Below, piece by piece: positions 8,970 to 17,210 of a DNA stretch of 64,000 bases. The DNA is from CAWIUB01 sp963839995. Lineage in GTDB: Bacteria > Actinomycetota > Actinomycetes > Mycobacteriales > Jatrophihabitantaceae. The notes below the pieces were generated by a model, which worked only from the letters and a program-made list of their open reading frames with translations, did no database searches and was not told the origin of the DNA. The first letter of the stretch is position 1. The number at the start of each line of letters is the position of its first letter. A program made the position numbers and the translations under genes. The DNA lies in the NCBI GenBank assembly GCA_963839995.1, contig CAWIXH010000008.1:1-64000 (forward strand), read 5' to 3'.

Positions 8970-9647
8970 GTGCTCGACGTGAAGCCCAAGTTCATCTCCT
9001 TCGACATGAACGGGACGCTCATCCACTTCCGAATCAATGACGCGATCCGTCGCGTGCTCGGGGATCGGCTGCCGGCTGAGCTTGCGGACCGGTTCCTGCG
9101 GGTCGGCAACGAATACCGAATCGACGAGTGCATGGGCGAGTGGAAGCCGTTCCACGAGATCGTCGCGCAGTCGTTGCAGCGAACCTGCGCGAGGTTCGGC
9201 ATCGAGTACCAGCAGGGGGACGGGCCGGCCGTGTACGAGGAGATCCCCACGTGGGGCCCTTACCCGGGTGTGACCGAGGCGCTGAGGCGTTTGGCTGAGG
9301 CCTATCCGCTGGTGATCGTGACCAACACCGACGATGCGCATGCACTGCGGCTGGTGGAAAATCTTCGAGCGCCGTTCGAGGTCGTGATCACTGCCGAGCA
9401 AATGGGCGTCTACAAGCCTCGCCTCCGCGCGTTCGAATACCTGCTGGACAAGCTGGGCGCGGCACCCGACGAGATCGTGCACGTGTCGGCGAGCCCGAAG
9501 TACGACCTCCGCCCCGCGGCGGCCATCGGCATCCCGCACAAGGTCTACCTCGACCGGGGATTCGAGCCGGACGAGCCATGGCTCGGCTACGAGCGGATCA
9601 CCGATGTCGGCGACCTCCCGGCCCTCGTGGGCCTGTCGCGGCCCTGA
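8970..9647 (+). CDS. HAD-family hydrolase, type II haloacid-dehalogenase-like (paralogue 2)
   Basis: 225 aa, the most divergent of three HAD paralogues in the island. The nucleophile motif is FDMNGTL (Asp12), motif II is IVTNTDD (Thr instead of Ser), the lysine is in YKPRLRAFEY, and the last motif is SASPKYD. Relative to 617 and 15237 the active-site loops differ at several places (Tyr to Asn after the nucleophile, SSH to SAS), so the substrate may differ. The GTG start at 8970 follows GGAGGG by 2-3 bases, which is tight. It diverges from the FAD oxidase operon and is followed 104 bases later by its presumed regulator. Confidence 0.8.
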   Translation: MLDVKPKFISFDMNGTLIHFRINDAIRRVLGDRLPAELADRFLRVGNEYRIDECMGEWKPFHEIVAQSLQRTCARFGIEYQQGDGPAVYEEIPTWGPYPGVTEALRRLAEAYPLVIVTNTDDAHALRLVENLRAPFEVVITAEQMGVYKPRLRAFEYLLDKLGAAPDEIVHVSASPKYDLRPAAAIGIPHKVYLDRGFEPDEPWLGYERITDVGDLPALVGLSRP

Positions 9648-9717
9648 GTCGAAAGGCGCCTGCACGAACGGCGTCTGCTGCACGCCGCTGACGAGAGTCG
9701 CGGCGGTGGAGCCCCGG

Positions 9718-9736
9718 TATGGTCGACAAACGACCA
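9718..9736. promoter_or_regulatory. second GntR operator copy
   Basis: TATGGTCGACAAACGACCA repeats the 8914 site with two or three differences, including TGGTCGACAA at 9720-9729. It overlaps the first possible ATG of the GntR gene, so the regulator probably starts later and represses itself here. Confidence 0.5.
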
Positions 9737-9751
9737 AGAGAGAGGCGTGGG

Positions 9752-10438
9752 ATGGACCCCAAGTCCGACGGCAAGTTCGCTTGGCTGCAGCAGCGGGCGA
9801 CGACGCCGGATGGCGTCTATCAGGTGCTTCGCGCAGCCATCCTCGACGGCACTGTGCGTCCTGGTGGCCAGTTGCGCGAGGCGCATATCGCGGCAGATCT
9901 CGGGATCAGCCGGTCCCCGCTTCGCGAGGCGCTGGGCAAGCTCGAGGAGGAGGGCTTGGTCGTCAGGGTGCCGTTTCGCGGGGCGTTCGTGGCCGAGGTA
10001 AGCGCTCAGGACGTCGCCGAAATCACGTCGATCCGCTTGCTTGTCGAGCCGTACGCGGCGGAGCTTTCTCTGGAAGCGCTGCGCGGGCCGGAGCGGCCCA
10101 GGTTGATGAAGACGACTGCGGAACTGCACCGGGCGACGAAGAAGCACGACATTCCGGCCAGCATCGATGCGCACCTGCAGTTCCATAGGCTCTTTTACGA
10201 CCTCTCCGGACACGGCGCGCTGAACAGCCTGTGGAACGGTTGGGAGAGCAAGCTGCGCCTCTATTACACGGTCGACGTTCGCTCTTACAGCGACCTGCAT
10301 GAGATCGCTGTTGAACATGACAACCTGGCTGCCGTCGCGCTTGAGGGCGACATGGACGCGTTCCGGCGGGGACTTTCACAGCACTTCCAGGCCGCGCTGC
10401 GGGGCGAGCTCGACGACGAGGCGACTACGCAGGCTTGA
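9752..10438 (+). CDS. GntR-family regulator, FCD (FadR) subfamily
   Basis: 228 aa from ATG 9752. An N-terminal winged helix (VYQVLRAAILDGTVRPG ... GISRSPLREAL, about 20-75) is followed by the all-helical FCD effector domain. ATG 9752 is preferred over ATG 9719 because the earlier codon lies inside the putative operator, and GAGAGAGG is well placed before 9752. It likely controls itself, the HAD gene upstream and the divergent FAD oxidase operon through the paired sites at 8914 and 9718. FCD regulators usually respond to small carboxylic acids. Confidence 0.85.
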   Translation: MDPKSDGKFAWLQQRATTPDGVYQVLRAAILDGTVRPGGQLREAHIAADLGISRSPLREALGKLEEEGLVVRVPFRGAFVAEVSAQDVAEITSIRLLVEPYAAELSLEALRGPERPRLMKTTAELHRATKKHDIPASIDAHLQFHRLFYDLSGHGALNSLWNGWESKLRLYYTVDVRSYSDLHEIAVEHDNLAAVALEGDMDAFRRGLSQHFQAALRGELDDEATTQA

Positions 10439-10523
10439 GCGCGCCACGTGATTCGACGGGGGCTTCGTCAGCGACTGCTTCTGATCACCCGCACGCACAG
10501 ACACACCGCCGAGGGCGTCGCGA

Positions 10524-11657
10524 CTAACGCAGCAGTCGCGCCGGATCGGTGAACGTCGGTGCGGCCGCGTGCTGCGGGTTCAGCGCCAATGAGGCGGCGA
10601 TGCAGCCGCACCCGGTGGCCATCTTGAATCCGGCGCCGGAGAACCCGGTCGCGAGCACGATCCGGGCCGAGCCGGGGGACAATCCGAGCAGCGGCGCGCG
10701 GTCGGGGGTGTAGAGGTCGGGGTAGGTGTCGGCCCTGATCACGTACGGGATCAGGCCTGGGAAGTAGCTCGCGACCGTCTGCCGGACTTCGGACATCTCC
10801 TCGGGCAACAGTGCGCGAAGCAGGTTCGAGGGGTCCTCGGCCGGTTGGGCGCGCCCGTCCAGGCTCGCTTTGACGCTTGCCCCGTCGATCGACGGCGCCC
10901 CGTACATCGACGTGCCGCGGGCGATTCGGATGAAGATCGGGAAGGCTTCCACAGCGAAGTCTTCCGGTCGGCGGGCCGGGAACCAGGTCAGCAGGATCCG
11001 GGCTGGATAGACCTTGTCCCGCAGGGACGCTGGCAGCAGCGGGGCCGACCAGGACCCGCCGGTGATCACCAGCCGCTCGACGGTCCAGCTGCGGTCGCCG
11101 TCGGAGATCCGCACGACGTCGTCGGTCTCCTGGATGGAGGTGATCCGGGCATCGGTCACGATGCTCGCGCCATGCTGTTCGGCGCGTTCGAGCGCGGAGA
11201 GCACGGCGGTGTCAGTCTTCAGGAAGCCGGCTTGCTCGTCCCAGATCGCGACCTCGTCCGGATCAAGATCGTGCTGCGGGTATCGCTCGGCCATTTCCCG
11301 GTGGTCGAGGATCCGATGGGGCGCACCGCAGGCTTTGATCGAGTCGAGCAGGGCCGGGATGTAGGCGCCCTCACGGTCGCCGATCGACAGGCCGCCGCAC
11401 CGGCTGAGGATCGCCCGTCCGCTCTCCTGCTCCAGTTCGGCCCACAGCTGACGCGAGCGGAGCAGAATCGGGTAGTACGGGTCGGTGCTGCGGTAGGTCA
11501 TCCGGAACAGCCGGGTGTCACCGCCGACCGCACTGCGCGGATGCGCGGGCGTGGTGGCCTCCAGGCCGAGCACCGACGTGCTGTGTTTGCTGGCCTGCCA
11601 CATGGTCATGCTTCCGATGCTGCCCAGCCCCACGACACCGATCTGTGCATCGGTCAT
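10524..11657 (-). CDS. sarcosine oxidase / N-methyltryptophan oxidase-like flavoenzyme
   Basis: 377-aa DAO-family protein of the MSOX/SolA type. The FAD motif is VVGLGSIGS (8-16); GGDTRLFRMTYR matches the conserved region after it, and TGFSGAGFKMA is the C-terminal FAD-contact motif. In monomeric sarcosine oxidase a Cys before YTxTPD holds FAD covalently; here the segment reads TYPDLYTPD, so the flavin is probably not covalent. It likely oxidises an N-methyl or other secondary amine. The start ATG 11657 overlaps the stop of the ABC ATPase by 4 bases (ATGA), so it is co-translated with the importer and may act on the imported compound. Confidence 0.85.
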   Translation of the reverse strand: MTDAQIGVVGLGSIGSMTMWQASKHSTSVLGLEATTPAHPRSAVGGDTRLFRMTYRSTDPYYPILLRSRQLWAELEQESGRAILSRCGGLSIGDREGAYIPALLDSIKACGAPHRILDHREMAERYPQHDLDPDEVAIWDEQAGFLKTDTAVLSALERAEQHGASIVTDARITSIQETDDVVRISDGDRSWTVERLVITGGSWSAPLLPASLRDKVYPARILLTWFPARRPEDFAVEAFPIFIRIARGTSMYGAPSIDGASVKASLDGRAQPAEDPSNLLRALLPEEMSEVRQTVASYFPGLIPYVIRADTYPDLYTPDRAPLLGLSPGSARIVLATGFSGAGFKMATGCGCIAASLALNPQHAAAPTFTDPARLLR

Positions 11658-12490
11658 CCGGGCAGGACTCTCGTCAGGAACTGTCTGGTTCGTGCTTGCT
11701 TCGGGTGCGACAGCACCTCGCGCGGGTCGCCGCGCTCGACGATGCAGCCGTCGGCCAGGAACAGCAGGCTGTCGCCGACCTCTCGGGCGAAGCCCATCTC
11801 GTGGGTCGCAACGATCATCGTCATGCCTTTGCTGGCCAACCCCTTCATGACGTCGAGAACCTCGCCCACCAGTTCCGGGTCCAGCGCGCTGGTCGGCTCG
11901 TCGAAGAGCATGACCTCGGGGTCCATGGCCAGCGACCGCGCGATCGCTACCCGCTGCTGCTGCCCGCCGGACAGCTGCGCCGGATATTGATCGTCCCAAC
12001 CGCGAAGGCCCACCTGGGCCAGCAGCTCGCGCGAGCGACGGACGGCCTCGCCCTTCGGCGTCTTCTTGGTCACGACCTGGCCGATCGTGACGTTGTCCAG
12101 CGCGGTCATGGTGGGAAAGAGGTTGAACTGCTGGAAAACCATTCCGATGTGCGCCCGCTGATCACGCAACTGCCTGCGGCTCAGCGGCCGGAAATGAGTT
12201 TCCTCTTCTACGTAGCCGAGATGCTCGCCGTTGACCTTCAGCACGCCCGAGTCGATCTGTTCCAGCCCGTCGATACAGCGCAGGAGCGTCGACTTGCCCG
12301 AGCCGCTCGGGCCGATCAGGCAGCACACCTCGCCGAGGGCGATGTCGAGGTCGATGTCCTTCAGCACCGTGTCCGCGCCGAACGACTTGACCAACTTGCG
12401 GATGCACACGGTGCCCGGACCGGTGGCCTCGCCGAGTCCCTCGGGCTTGAAGGGCTCAGGGGACAAAGTCGGTTTGCGGCCGTCGCTCAT
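11654..12490 (-). CDS. polar amino-acid ABC transporter, ATPase
   Basis: 278-aa ATPase of the GlnQ/HisP type. Walker A GPSGSGKS, Q-loop FQQFNLFP, signature LSGGQQQR, Walker B VMLFDEPTSALDP and switch His in THEMGF are all intact. It has a 25-residue N-terminal extension before the ABC domain. The start overlaps the permease stop by ATGA and its stop overlaps the oxidase start the same way, so importer and oxidase form a tightly coupled operon. Confidence 0.92.
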   Translation of the reverse strand: MSDGRKPTLSPEPFKPEGLGEATGPGTVCIRKLVKSFGADTVLKDIDLDIALGEVCCLIGPSGSGKSTLLRCIDGLEQIDSGVLKVNGEHLGYVEEETHFRPLSRRQLRDQRAHIGMVFQQFNLFPTMTALDNVTIGQVVTKKTPKGEAVRRSRELLAQVGLRGWDDQYPAQLSGGQQQRVAIARSLAMDPEVMLFDEPTSALDPELVGEVLDVMKGLASKGMTMIVATHEMGFAREVGDSLLFLADGCIVERGDPREVLSHPKQARTRQFLTRVLPG

Positions 12491-13362
12491 GTCGGCACCA
12501 TCTCCAAGACGGGCGCCGCAGTCCTGTCCTGAGCCTGGCGAGACCTGCCGTAGTACGACTCGATCTTGGACTGCGGATAGCCGAGCGCAACCGAGATGAT
12601 CAAGTACCAGATGCAGGCGACCAGCAGCATGGGGATCGTCTGGTAGGTGCGGGCGTAGATCAGCTGCACGCTCTGCAACAGGTCGGCCACGCCGAGCACG
12701 CTGACCAGCGAGGTCTCCTTCAGCATGCTGATCACCTGGTTGCCGGTCGCCGGGATGATCGTCGGCATCGCCTGCGGGATGATGATCTTGCGCATCTTGA
12801 TGCCTTCGCTCATCCCGATCGAGTCGGCGGCTTCCAGCTGTCCCTTCGGCACCGAGTTGAAGCCTCCGCGCACGATCTCGGCCATGTAGGCCGCCTCGTT
12901 CAGCGACAGGCCGATGATCGCCGCGGTGGTCGCGCTGATCAGCGCGTTGGAATCGAGCTTGGTGCCGAGCGTCGTGAACGGGATGCCGAACCGGATGTTC
13001 GGGTAGAGCGCGGCGATATTGAACCACAGGATCAACTGCACCAGTACCGGAGTGCCGCGGAACAGGTTGATGTAGCAGATCGCCAGGATCCGGACCGGCG
13101 GCACCTTGGACGCGCGCATGACCGCGATCAGCAACCCGAGGACGGTGGCGATGACCATCACCAGGAAGGTCATCCAGAGGGTCAGCCATACTCCCTTGAG
13201 CACGGTGGGGGCGGTCAGGTAGTGCGCGATGACGTGCCACTCATATCGCTGATTGGTGACCAGGGTGTAGATGATGCCTGCTGCTATGAGCAGGCAGATC
13301 ACCCACATCACGTACTCGTAGCCCCCCCGCCGGTGGATCCGTGGCTTGTCGACCGCGTCCAT
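12487..13362 (-). CDS. polar amino-acid ABC transporter, permease
   Basis: 291-aa membrane protein of the HisM/GlnP class. A first membrane segment is at about 18-38; the core has the family EAA loop EAADSIGMSEGIKMRKIIIPQA region and NLFRGTPVLVQL, both typical. Only one permease is present, so the transporter is presumably a homodimer in the membrane. It lies 6 bases after the binding-protein gene and overlaps the ATPase gene by 4 bases. Confidence 0.9.
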   Translation of the reverse strand: MDAVDKPRIHRRGGYEYVMWVICLLIAAGIIYTLVTNQRYEWHVIAHYLTAPTVLKGVWLTLWMTFLVMVIATVLGLLIAVMRASKVPPVRILAICYINLFRGTPVLVQLILWFNIAALYPNIRFGIPFTTLGTKLDSNALISATTAAIIGLSLNEAAYMAEIVRGGFNSVPKGQLEAADSIGMSEGIKMRKIIIPQAMPTIIPATGNQVISMLKETSLVSVLGVADLLQSVQLIYARTYQTIPMLLVACIWYLIISVALGYPQSKIESYYGRSRQAQDRTAAPVLEMVPT

Positions 13363-13368
13363 GTCGGG

Positions 13369-14325
13369 TCAGCTTCCCGGCGAGGTGGCGATGGAGGCCG
13401 TCTTGATGGCCCCAGCGCCGAGGCCCCACTTGTTCAGCGCCTCCATGTAGAGCGGGCCGTCCATGATCGACTGCATGGCCGCCTGCACCGCCTTGGTCAA
13501 CGGCGAGTCCTTCTTCAGGCCGAGCGCGACCACGGTGGTGCCCAGATTGGCCGGCTTGGCGTACTGCGCGCCGGCCACGCTGAAGGCGGACCCGTGCTGC
13601 TGCACGGCGTAGGCCAGCGACGGGGTGTCGTAGAAGATGCCATCGATGCGGCCGGAGGCAAGCTGGGTCAGCGCGGCGTTCACGTTCGGCAGGACCACTG
13701 CCTTGATGGCCGGCTTGCCGCTGCTGGTGCACTTCTTCGACAGGAGCGGCAGATAGGTCTGCTGCTGCGTGGTCCCGGGCATCACCGCGATGGACTTGCC
13801 GCAGACCGAGGAGTCGTTGATGTCGAGTTTGTCCGGATTTCCTGCCTTGACGCCGAGCGAGGAACCGTCGTTCCAGTAGTTGATCATGTCGAGGACCTTG
13901 AGTCGCTCCGGGGTGGCCGACATGTCCGTGGCGGTGAAGTCGTAGCGCCCACCGGTAAGGCCGGGGATGATGGTGTCGAACGAGACGTTCTTGATCTGCA
14001 GTTTCAGACCGAGCTTAGCTGCGATCAGACGAGCGATGTCCACGTTGTAGCCCTCGGGCTCGTTCGAGGGTGAAAGGAACGAAGTCGGCGGATAGGCTAG
14101 TTCCATCGCCGCCGAGATGGTGCCCTTGTTCTTGATCGAGTTCGGTAGCAGCTTCACGGCGGCCGGGTCCGCGGCTACGCCCGCGGCGGTGTTGCCCGAC
14201 GTCCCCGCCGCAGTCATGCCGCTGCCGTGGGCGCCGGCCGCGCCGCCGCCTGAGCTCGAGCATGCGGCGATCGTGCCCACAGCAAGACAGGCGACGGCGA
14301 CGAGGGAGATGACGTTTCTTTTCAC
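13369..14325 (-). CDS. amino-acid ABC transporter substrate-binding lipoprotein
   Basis: 318-aa family-3 solute-binding protein. The N-terminus has a lipoprotein signal with Cys at the end of GTIAAC (residue 22), then a low-complexity Gly/Ser/Ala linker to about residue 55. The mature domain starts with the usual AMELAYPP..F and includes GRYDFTATDMS and ALGLKKDSPL. It sits outside the membrane and delivers a polar amino acid or opine-like ligand to the permease. It is the first gene of the four-gene operon ending at 10524 and follows a GntR gene by 13 bases. Confidence 0.9.
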   Translation of the reverse strand: MKRNVISLVAVACLAVGTIAACSSSGGGAAGAHGSGMTAAGTSGNTAAGVAADPAAVKLLPNSIKNKGTISAAMELAYPPTSFLSPSNEPEGYNVDIARLIAAKLGLKLQIKNVSFDTIIPGLTGGRYDFTATDMSATPERLKVLDMINYWNDGSSLGVKAGNPDKLDINDSSVCGKSIAVMPGTTQQQTYLPLLSKKCTSSGKPAIKAVVLPNVNAALTQLASGRIDGIFYDTPSLAYAVQQHGSAFSVAGAQYAKPANLGTTVVALGLKKDSPLTKAVQAAMQSIMDGPLYMEALNKWGLGAGAIKTASIATSPGS

Positions 14326-14338
14326 GGTGTGTCTCCGA

Positions 14339-15055
14339 TCAACGGGCCGGCGCGGCGGCCGCAGGGGGCTGAGGTTCCTCGGGTGAGGACCAGTTCGCGA
14401 GCTTCGTACTCGCCAGGTTGAGTTCTCGGGTAATGACCCGTGACGACCGAGATGGATCGCCCGTCTTCAGCGCATCGATGAACTTGGCGTGGTCCTGTAT
14501 CAGTTCCTCCCCGGAGGGATGCGCGATTTCGAGCCGGGTCATGCAGGTAACGGTCTCGGCCGAAAGAAGGAGGTAGGCCTCGGTCAGCCGGGAGTTACCG
14601 CCACAGCGGACCAACTGTTGATGAAAGGCCAGGTCGGCCTCCGCGATCTCGACGCGTCCGCCCGTGTCTAGCGCGGTGCTCAGCTGTTGCAGGGCGCTCT
14701 CCAGTTGTGTGACGGTCTCGTCCACCTTCTGCGGACCGGCGTCGATTACGCTTGCGGCGGCGTGGCTCTCGATCGCTATCCGGGCGTCGTAGATCTCGTT
14801 GATGTCCTCGTGGGTGAGCTGCTTCACTCTCACGGTCTTGTTGCGTTCTGAGACGAGCAGCCGCTCGGCGACCAGACGCTGGAGGGCTTCGCGGACGGGT
14901 GAGCGAGAGACGCCGAGTTGCGCCGCGACGTCCTGTTCATTCAGCGGCTGACCAGGCTCGAGCGCGCCCGAGATGATCAGCTGCCGCAACTGTTCGCGCA
15001 CCCGGTCGGCGGTCGATTGGAGCTGTAGCGCGGCGAACCCGTTGCTGACGGCCAT
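14339..15055 (-). CDS. GntR-family regulator, FCD subfamily
   Basis: 238 aa. The winged helix (VREQLRQLIISGALEPGQPLNEQDVAAQLGVSRSPVREAL, about 19-60) precedes an FCD domain. It lies 13 bases upstream of the ABC binding-protein gene on the same strand and opposite the HAD/FAD-oxidase operon at 15237. Two palindromic sites in the shared intergenic region (15123 and 15139) are good candidates for its binding, so it may control both the importer operon and the rightward catabolic operon. Confidence 0.88.
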   Translation of the reverse strand: MAVSNGFAALQLQSTADRVREQLRQLIISGALEPGQPLNEQDVAAQLGVSRSPVREALQRLVAERLLVSERNKTVRVKQLTHEDINEIYDARIAIESHAAASVIDAGPQKVDETVTQLESALQQLSTALDTGGRVEIAEADLAFHQQLVRCGGNSRLTEAYLLLSAETVTCMTRLEIAHPSGEELIQDHAKFIDALKTGDPSRSSRVITRELNLASTKLANWSSPEEPQPPAAAAPAR

Positions 15056-15122
15056 TCAGTGCTCCTGCCTCGCGAAGCGCTCGCTTCCGAGGGACTGTAG
15101 AGTGTGCTGCGCAGATCTGTCA

Positions 15123-15134
15123 ACGGTATACCGT
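15123..15134. promoter_or_regulatory. 12-bp perfect palindrome, GntR-type operator
   Basis: ACGGTATACCGT is a perfect palindrome centred on GTATAC, a core seen in operators of several FCD-type GntR regulators. It lies 68 bases before the GntR gene and 102 bases before the HAD gene at 15237. Confidence 0.5.
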
Positions 15135-15138
15135 CTGG

Positions 15139-15148
15139 TTGTAGACAA
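15139..15148. promoter_or_regulatory. second GntR-type operator, TTGTAGACAA
   Basis: This site fits the TNGT-N-ACNA pattern and lies 4 bases after the first palindrome. It resembles the TGGTCGACAA boxes at 8916 and 9720, so cross-control by the other GntR protein is possible. Confidence 0.4.
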
Positions 15149-15236
15149 TTGACCTAGCTGGCGATACGCTCGCTCGTACCGACGACCAGCCAGCCCAACT
15201 GTCTATCAGAACGCGCACCCAGCTAGGAGCCAGACC

Positions 15237-15908
15237 GTGGTCAACTACCGCCCGAAGTACGTGTCCTTCGACTGCTACGGCACTCTCATCAACTTTGAAA
15301 TCACGTCGGTGACCAAGCGGATCGTCGGCGATCAGATCACCGACCAGGACTGGCCGGGGTTCCTGCGCTCATTCAGCAAGTACCGCTACGACCAGGTCCT
15401 TGGCGAGTACTACGCGTACCGCGAGGTCCTTCAAGACGCGTTCGACCGGACCTGCCGGAAGTGGAAGATCGAGCCCGACCCGACGGCGGGGAAGCAGTTC
15501 GGCGAGGCCGTGTTGTCGTGGGGCCCGCACCCGGACGTGCCGGCGCCGCTGGCCAAGATGGCCGAGCGGTACCCATTAGTGATCATGTCGAACGCCGATA
15601 CCGCATTCCTCGATGTTTCCGTGGCTAGGCTCGGCGCGCCTTTCCACCGCGTGTTCACCGCCGAGCAGGCCGGCTTCTACAAGCCGCGCTACCAGGCCTT
15701 CGAGTACATGGTCGAGCAGCTGGACGCGACTCCCGCGGACTTCCTGCACGTCTCCTCGCACACCCGCTATGACTTGATGCCGGCCCACGATCTGGGCTTC
15801 CGGAACCTGGTCATGCTGAATCGCGGCTACGACCCGCCGGCCCACTCCTACGAGTACGTCGACGTGGCATCGCTGGACGAGTTGAACCAGATGCTCGGGA
15901 TCGACTGA
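15237..15908 (+). CDS. HAD-family hydrolase, type II haloacid-dehalogenase-like (paralogue 3)
   Basis: 223 aa and nearly the twin of the protein at 617: the same FDCYGTLI nucleophile motif (Asp12), IMSNAD motif II, YKPRYQAFEYM lysine and SSHTRYD loop. The same Asn-to-His change in the last motif is present, so the two probably share a non-standard substrate. GTG 15237 follows AGGAG (15225-15229) by 7 bases. The next gene, an FAD oxidase, begins 3 bases after the stop, so the pair is co-transcribed. Confidence 0.85.
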   Translation: MVNYRPKYVSFDCYGTLINFEITSVTKRIVGDQITDQDWPGFLRSFSKYRYDQVLGEYYAYREVLQDAFDRTCRKWKIEPDPTAGKQFGEAVLSWGPHPDVPAPLAKMAERYPLVIMSNADTAFLDVSVARLGAPFHRVFTAEQAGFYKPRYQAFEYMVEQLDATPADFLHVSSHTRYDLMPAHDLGFRNLVMLNRGYDPPAHSYEYVDVASLDELNQMLGID

Positions 15909-15911
15909 GCG

Positions 15912-17210
15912 ATGAAGCTCGTTTCCTACTGGCAGGACACGGCTCCGCCCGCCGGTGACTTCAGGGGTACCGCAGTGCCGGAGACGGTGGATGTCGCCGT
16001 CGTCGGGGCGGGTCTCACGGGACTGTCTGCAGCCCTGGAACTTGCTCGCAACGGCGCCCGCGTCGTCGTGCTCGAATCGCATCGGGTCGGTTGGGGGGCG
16101 TCCTCCCGGAACGCCGGGATGGCGACGACCGGGCCGGCCATCGGGCTTGGCCAGGTGGTCAAGCGCTATGGCCGGGACGCGGCGGTGGACTACTACCTGG
16201 AGTACGACCGCGCGATCGACACCGTGGAATCTCTCGCTGACGAGAACGCGATCGACTGCGACTTCGCCCGTCACGGCAAGCTCTCGCTGGCACTGACCCG
16301 GCGCGATGTTGACCGGATGCGCCGGACCGCGCAGGTAGTAGCAGAAATCGGCGGCCTGCCCGAGCTGAAAGTCGTCGGTCCGGACACAATCGGCGAGGAG
16401 ATCGGCTCGCAGTATTACTGCGGAGGGGTGGTCGACCCCAAGGGGGCGGGTCTGCACGTCGGGAAGTTCGTCAACGGATTGGCCGCCGCCGCGATCGGTG
16501 CCGGTGCAGTGATCTGCGAGAACGCTCCAGTCGTCTGCCTTCATAGGTCCGGTGGCAAGCATGTCGTGCAGAGCTCTCGGGGGGCGACCTGTGCCAGCGA
16601 GGTGCTGATCGCAACCAGCGGTTACACGGGCTCGCTGACCCCGTGGCTGCGGCGACGTGTGATCCCGGTGGGTAGCTTCATCATCTGCACCGAGCCGCTC
16701 GAGACGGAGCTGGTCGCTGAACTGCTACCGCACGGGCGGATGGCCTCGGACGCGAAAATGCTCACCTACTATTTCCGGCTGACACCGGACAACCGGATCC
16801 TGTTCGGCGGCCGGGCGCGTTTCGCCCTCTCCAGCCCGCATGCGGATCTGAAGAGCGCGCAGATACTGCGCAAGGCGATGTCCGAAGTCTTCCCGCAGCT
16901 GTCCGGGGCGCGGATCGACTACACCTGGGGCGGTCTCGTCGACCTCACGATGGACCAGATGGTGCACGCCGGACTCCACGACGGCATCCATTACAGCCTC
17001 GGGTACAGCGGTCACGGGGTACAGATGGCCACCCACGCCGGCCGCGAGCTCGCCCGCAAGCTGCTCGGCAAACGTGACGATCTGCCCTTCGCGGGCCTCG
17101 CGTTCCCGCCCGTGCCCGGACACTTCGGCCCGCCCTGGTTTCTGCCCTTCATCGGAGCCGGCGCACATGTGGTGGACCGATGGAACCTGCTCCGGGGAAA
17201 CCGGATATGA
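15912..17210 (+). CDS. FAD-dependent amine/amino-acid oxidase (DAO family), paralogue 2
   Basis: 432-aa DAO-family flavoprotein, paralogue of the one at 7558. The FAD motif is VVGAGLTG (30-37) followed by GWGASSRNAG; the C-terminal half shares GGRARFALS, GGLVDLTMDQMVHAG and GYSGHGVQMATHAGR. It likely deaminates or oxidatively cleaves an amine, releasing an aldehyde that the next gene could oxidise. Its TGA overlaps the ATG of the aldehyde dehydrogenase (ATGA at 17207), so the two are translationally coupled. Confidence 0.85.
   Translation: MKLVSYWQDTAPPAGDFRGTAVPETVDVAVVGAGLTGLSAALELARNGARVVVLESHRVGWGASSRNAGMATTGPAIGLGQVVKRYGRDAAVDYYLEYDRAIDTVESLADENAIDCDFARHGKLSLALTRRDVDRMRRTAQVVAEIGGLPELKVVGPDTIGEEIGSQYYCGGVVDPKGAGLHVGKFVNGLAAAAIGAGAVICENAPVVCLHRSGGKHVVQSSRGATCASEVLIATSGYTGSLTPWLRRRVIPVGSFIICTEPLETELVAELLPHGRMASDAKMLTYYFRLTPDNRILFGGRARFALSSPHADLKSAQILRKAMSEVFPQLSGARIDYTWGGLVDLTMDQMVHAGLHDGIHYSLGYSGHGVQMATHAGRELARKLLGKRDDLPFAGLAFPPVPGHFGPPWFLPFIGAGAHVVDRWNLLRGNRI

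Noticed and set aside
617..15908. Calling the three HAD genes L-2-haloacid dehalogenases
   Set aside because: A key Asn position is changed and no haloacid transport or regulation context is present.
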